64,000 bases of DNA. Origin: Topomyia yanbarensis. Its lineage: Eukaryota > Arthropoda > Insecta > Diptera > Culicidae. The translations under genes were made by a program, and so were the position numbers. Location: contig NC_080671.1 in NCBI RefSeq assembly GCF_030247195.1, forward strand, positions 28,947,543 to 29,011,542, given 5' to 3'. Every line of letters begins with the position of its first letter. Positions within the stretch are counted from its first letter, which is position 1. Shown one piece after another: positions 59,501-64,000 of this stretch. The notes under the pieces are model-generated. The model searched no databases. It was not told the origin of the DNA and was given only the letters and a program-made list of their open reading frames with translations.

Positions 59501-61205
59501 TCAAAAATTCAAAAATTCAAAAATTCAAAAATTCAAAGATTCAAAAATTCAAAAATTCAAAAATTCAAAAATTCAAAAATTCAAAAATTCAAAAATTCAA
59601 AAATTCAAAAATTCAAAAATTCAAAAATTCAAAAATTCAAAAATTCAAAAATTCAAAAATTCAAAAATTCAAAAATTCAAAAATTCAAAAATTCAAAAAT
59701 TCAAAAATTCAAAAATTCAAAAATTCAAAAATTCAAAAATTCAAAAATTCAAAAATTCAAAAATTCAAAAATTCAAAAATTCAAAAATTCAAAAATTCAA
59801 AAATTCAAAAATTCAAAAATTCAAAAAATTAAAAATTCAAAAATTCAAAAATTCAAAAATTCAAAAATTCAAAAATTCAAAAATTCAAAAATTCAAAAAT
59901 TCAAAAATTCAAAAATTCAAAAATTCAAAAATTCAAAAATTCAAAAATTCAAAAATTCAAGAATTCAAAAATTCAAAAATTCAAAAATTCAAAAATTCAA
60001 AAATTCAAAAATTCAAAAATTCAAAAATTCATAAATTCAAAAATTCAAAAATTCAAAAATTCAAAAATTCAAAAATTCAAAAATTCAAAAATTCAAAAAT
60101 TCAAAAATTCAAGAATTCAAAAATTCAAAAATTTAAAAATTCAAAAATTCAAAAATTCAAAAATTCAAAAATTCAAAAATTCAAAAATTTAAAAATTCAA
60201 AAATTCAAAAATTCAAAAAATCAAAAATTCAAAAATTCAAAAATTCAAAAATTCAAAAATTCAAAAATTCAAAAATTCAAAAATTCAAAAATTCAAAAAT
60301 TCAAAAATTCAAAAATTCAAAAATTCAAAAATTCAAAAATTCAAAAATTCAAAAATTCAAAAATTCAAAAATTCAAAAATTCAAAAATTCAAGAATTCAA
60401 AAATTCAAAAATTCAAAAATTCAAAAATTCAAAAATTCAAAAATTCAAAAATTCAAAAATTCAAAAATTCAAAAATTCAAAAATTCAAAAATTCAAAAAT
60501 TCAAAAATTCAAAAATTCAAAAATTCAAAAATTCAAAAATTCAAAAATTCAAAAATTCAAAAATTCAAAAATTCAAAAATTCAAAAATTCAAAAATTCAA
60601 AAATTCAAAAATTCAAAAATTCAAAAATTCAAAAATTCAAAAATTCAAAAATTCAAAAATTCAAAAATTCAAAAATTCAAAAATTCAAAAATTCAAAAAT
60701 TCAAAAATTCAAAAATTCAAAAATTCAAAAATTCAAAAATTCAAAAATTCAAAAATTCAAAAATTCAAAAATTCAAAAATTCAAAAATTCAAAAATTCAA
60801 AAATTCAAAAATTCAAAAATTCAAAAATTCAAAAATTCAAAAATTCAAAAATTCAAAAATTCAAAAATTCAAAAATTCAAAAATTCAAAAATTCAAAAAT
60901 TCAAAAATTCAAAAATTCAAAAATTCAAAAATTCAAAAATTTAAAAATTTAAAAATTCAAAAATTCAAAAATTCAAAAATTCAAAAATTCAAAAATTCAA
61001 AAATTCAAAAATTCAAAAATTCAAAAATTCAAAAATTCAAAAATTCAAAAATTCAAAAATTCAAAAATTCAAAAATTCAAAAATTCAAAAATTCAAAAAT
61101 TCAAAAATTCAAAAATTCAAAAATTCAATAATTCAATAATTCAAAAATTCAAAAATTCAAAAATTCAAAAATTCTAAAATTCAAAAATTCAAAAATTCAA
61201 AAATT
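59501..61205. repeat. Second (AAAAATTC)n satellite array, about 210 copies
   Basis: Same 8-bp unit as 56679-58630 but with more point changes (for example about 59536, 59827, 59960, 60030, 60113, 60129, 60215, 60935) and one 'attctaaaattc' variant near 61173. Confidence 0.95.
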
Positions 61206-62790
61206 CAAAAATTCGAAAATTTGAGAATTCGAAAATTCGAAATTTCGAAATTTCGAAAATTCAAAAATTCAAAAATTCGAAAATTTGAGAATTCGAAATT
61301 TCGAAATTTCGAAATTTCGAAATTTCGAAATATCGAAATTTCGAAATTTCGAAAAATCGAAAATTCGAAAATTCGAAATTTCGAAAATTCGAAAATTCGA
61401 AAATTCGAAAATTCGAAAATTCGAAAATTCGAAAATTCGAAAATTCGATAATTCGATAATTCGAAAATTCGATAATTCTAAAATTCGAAAATTCGAAAAT
61501 TCGAAAATTCGAAAATTCGAAAATTCGAAAATTCGAAAATTTGAAAATTCGAAAATTCGAAAATTCGAAAATTCGAAAATTCGAAAATTCGAAAATTCGA
61601 GAATTCGAAAATTCGAAAATTCGAAAATTCGAAAATTCGAAAATTCGAAAATTCGAAAATTCGAAAATTCGAAAATTCGAAAATTCGAAAATTCGAAAAT
61701 TCGAAAATTCGAAAATTCGAAAATTCGAAAATTCGAAAATTCGAAAATTCGAAAATTCGAAAATTCGAAAATTCGAAAATTCGAAAATTCGAAAATTCGA
61801 AAATTCGAAAATTCGAAAATTCGAAAATTCGAAAATTCGAAAATTCGAAAATTCGAAGATTCGAAGATTCGAAAATTCGAAAATTCGAAAATTCGAAAAT
61901 TCGAAAATTCGAAAATTCGAAAATTCGAAAATTCGAAAATTCGAAAATTCGAAAATTCGAAAATTCGAAAATTCGAAAATTCGAAAATTCGAAAATTCAA
62001 AAATTCGAAAATTCGAAAATTCGAAAATTCGAGAATTTGAAAATTCGAAAATTCGAAAATTCGAAAATTCGAAAATTCGAAAATTCGTACATTCGAAAAT
62101 TCGAAAATTAAAAAATTCAAAAATTCGAAAATTCTAAAATTCGAAAATTCGAAAATTCGAAAATTCAAAAAATTCAAAAATTCAAAAATTCGAAAATTCA
62201 AAAATTCAAAAATACGAAAATTCGAAAATTCGAAAATTCGAAAATTCGAAAATTCGAAAATTCGAAAATTCGAAAATTCGAAAATTCGAAAATTCGAAAA
62301 TTCGAAAATTCGAAAATTCGAAAATTCGAAAATTCGAAAATTCGAAAATTCGAAAATTCGAGAATTCGAGAATTCGAAAATTCGAAGATTCGAAGATTCG
62401 AAGATTCGAAAATTCGGAAAATTCGGAAAATTCGAAAATTCGAAAATTCGAAAATTCGAAAATTCGAAAATTCGAAAATTCGAAAATTCGAAAATTCGAA
62501 AATTCGAAAATTCGAAAATTCGAAAATTCGAAAATTCGAAAACTCGAAAACTCGAAAATTCGAAGATTCGAAAAATTCGAAGATTCGAAAATTCGAAAAC
62601 TCGAAAATTCGAAAATTCGAAAATTCGAAAATTCGAAAATTCGAAAATTCGAAAATTCGAAAATTCGAATATTCGAAAATTCGGAAATTCAAAAATTCGC
62701 ACATTCGAAAATTCGAAAATCCGAAAATTCGAAAATTCGAAAATTCGAAAATTTAAAAATTCGAAAATTTAAAAAATCGAAAATTCGAAA
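61206..62790. repeat. (GAAATTTC)n and (GAAAATTC)n satellite arrays, block 2
   Basis: The junction 'aaaattcgaaaatttgagaa' appears at about 61210 and again at about 61273, followed by GAAATTTC units (about 61290-61345). A long GAAAATTC array runs to about 62790 with increasing variation (GAAGATTC, GAAAACTC, AAAAATTC). The order of units copies block 1. The 477-codon minus-strand frame here is a repeat product. Confidence 0.95.
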
Positions 62791-63235
62791 ATTCGTAAAT
62801 TCAAAAATTTGAAAATTTGAAAATTCGAAAGTTCAAAAGCTCAAAAGTTCGAAAATTCTAAAATCTGAAAATTCGAGAACACAAAAATTCGAAAATTTGA
62901 AAATTTCAAAATTGGAAAATTCAGAAATTTGAAAATTCGATAATTCGAAAATCCTAAAATAAGAGAATTCAAGGATTTGAGAATTGGAAAATTGGATAAT
63001 GTGTAAATTCGAAGATTCGAGAATTTGAAAATTCGGGTTTCGTATATTCAAATTGTCAAAAATTGAAAAAAATTAATATTCGAAAATTCGGTAGTTCGAA
63101 AATTTGAAAATTCGGAAAATCAAATATTCGAAAATACAAAAATTCAGAAATGCTAAATATCAAATATTCAAGGATTCTAAAATACAAATATTCAAAAATT
63201 CCAATCATGAATCGATTCTCGATTCTTGTTTGTTG
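62791..63235. repeat. Degenerate edge of the 8-bp satellite
   Basis: Recognisable but strongly diverged GAAAATTC-like units, fading into AT-rich sequence near 63060-63235. Confidence 0.8.
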
Positions 63236-63797
63236 TTTCTTGTTTCTTGATTCTCGATTCTCGATTCTCGATTCTCGATTCTCGATTCTCGATTCTCGAT
63301 TCTCGATTCTCGATTCTCGATTCTCGATTCTCGATTCTCGATTCTCGATTCTCGATTCTCGATTCTCGATTCTCGATTCTCGATTCTCGATTCTCGATTC
63401 TCGATTCTCGATTCTCGATTCTCGATTCTCGATTCTCGATTCTCGATTCTCGATTCTCGATTCTCGATTCTCGATTCTCAATTCTCGATTCTCGACTCTC
63501 GATTCTCGATTCTCGATTCTCGATTCTCGATTCTCGATTCTCGATTCTCGATTCTCGATTCTCGATTCTCGATTCTCGATTCTCGATTCTCGATTCTCGA
63601 TTCTCGATTCTCGATTCTCGATTCTCGATTCTCGATTCTCGATTCTCGATTCTCGATTCTCGATTCTCGATTCTCGATTCTCGATTCTCGATTCTCGATT
63701 CTCGATTCTCGATTCTCGATTCTCGATTCTCGATTCTTGATTCTTCATTCTTGATTCTTGATTCTTGATTCTTGATTCTTGATTCTTGATTCTTGAT
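63236..63797 (+). repeat. (GATTCTC)n satellite, about 71 copies, ending in (GATTCTT)n
   Basis: A near-perfect 7-bp unit GATTCTC with two internal variants (about 63480 and 63495), then about nine GATTCTT units (63729-63797). The 7-bp period gives 'LDSRFSI'-type frames on both strands that are not proteins. Confidence 0.97.
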
Positions 63798-63927
63798 AAA
63801 AATCGCTGAGAACCTCGAAATGCGGGTAATTAGTTCCCGAAGCAGTTGTTATTATTGAAATTTGTGAGATTTGTCAGATTCTGCATTCAGCAAAGTACCT
63901 GAAAATACGTAAAGTAAGAGAAGATCC
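63798..63927 (-). other. Intron start next to the exon donor
   Basis: Unique sequence between the satellite and the exon donor. If the exon call is right, this and the satellite lie in the intron of that gene. Confidence 0.4.
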
Positions 63928-63933
63928 ACTCAC

Positions 63934-64000
63934 CTCATCCACCGGACAGCTCTGACGGTGATCCTTCCTGATAGCTAAATCATACCACGGGATAACCGGT
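63934..64000 (-). CDS. Partial coding exon of an unidentified host gene
   Basis: On the minus strand, 67 bp enter from beyond the window and end in GATGAG followed by GTGAGT (donor at 63933-63928), a strong splice donor. One frame is fully open over 22 codons: 'PVIPWYDLAIRKDHRQSCPV', then Asp-Glu, ending in phase 0 at the donor; a second frame has in-frame stops. The composition (Trp-Tyr, basic Arg-Lys-Asp-His-Arg, Cys-Pro) looks like real protein, and base composition is clearly higher in GC than the intron. I do not recognise the protein. The exon's other boundary lies outside the window. Confidence 0.5.

Noticed and set aside
61269..62702. 477-codon minus-strand frame and overlapping + frames
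   Set aside because: Product of the GAAAATTC satellite; open on both strands at once, with no start context or non-repeat sequence.
63056..63768. Frames of 180-230 codons rich in 'LDSRFSI' or 'ENRESRI'
   Set aside because: Direct translation of the 7-bp GATTCTC repeat on both strands.
63236..63797. Telomeric repeat
   Set aside because: The GATTCTC unit differs from the insect TTAGG telomere repeat, and mosquitoes lack simple telomerase repeats. The array is interstitial and followed by an exon.
56679..63797. CRISPR array
   Set aside because: There are no spacers: the units are contiguous 7-8-bp repeats in a eukaryotic genome.

Overview
This window is eukaryotic, AT-rich and almost gene-free. 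I infer a culicid mosquito. The evidence is a DD37E Tc1/mariner element of the kind described from mosquitoes, repeat ends of the GCACAATTGCACCGCTAGG type that I associate with mosquito genomes, and very dense nested non-LTR retrotransposons, hAT, piggyBac-type and Tc1/mariner elements. The species cannot be fixed from the sequence alone. I see no rRNA, tRNA gene, CRISPR or prokaryotic signal. No complete host gene is visible. The best host-gene evidence is a partial exon with a GTGAGT donor on the minus strand at the right edge (63934-64000). A possible 48-bp exon lies at 17675-17722.

Layout. 1-17 kb: eroded elements in otherwise featureless DNA: an old DD37E-like relic, an R1/LOA-like reverse transcriptase scrap, two pieces of a TA-target MITE, a GC-rich ~185-bp tandem repeat, a LINE C-terminal piece on the minus strand, an (ATATT)n microsatellite, a LINE 3' end, and one full-length dead DD37E element with its inverted repeats (15692-16929). 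17-20.6 kb: mostly unique sequence. 20.7-25.4 kb: LINE RT, a MITE inserted in it, a ~320-bp tandem repeat, and a LINE whose ORF1 and endonuclease face away from each other. 25.9-26.8 kb: a TTAA-flanked MITE. 26.8-30.9 kb: unique, no feature. 30.9-33.1 kb: LINE RNase H and RT fragments with two inverted copies of a 404/405-bp hAT MITE.

33.7-51.8 kb is a nest of elements that can be unpicked from target-site duplications (TSDs). A LINE on the + strand, with its ORF1 portion inverted, runs from about 33.7 to 46.26 kb. It is split by a 2,660-bp hAT (TSD CTGACAAT), a 2,337-bp hAT (TSD CTAAATAT), a truncated hAT copy (40849-44081) that carries a TTAA MITE, and a 1,138-bp foldback with 508-bp arms (TSD ATATCCAG). 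A second, full-length copy of the truncated hAT (46820-51810, TSD CTTGTATG) lies just beyond in the opposite orientation and holds its own nested insertions.

51.8-55.98 kb is unique. 55.98-63.8 kb is a short-period satellite block (7-bp GATTCTC; 8-bp AAAAATTC, GAAATTTC, GAAAATTC) with a 500-N assembly gap. The long open frames there are products of the repeat, not genes.

Nothing here forms a pathway. The window is a record of successive transposition in what looks like an intron or intergenic region beside a real gene on the right.
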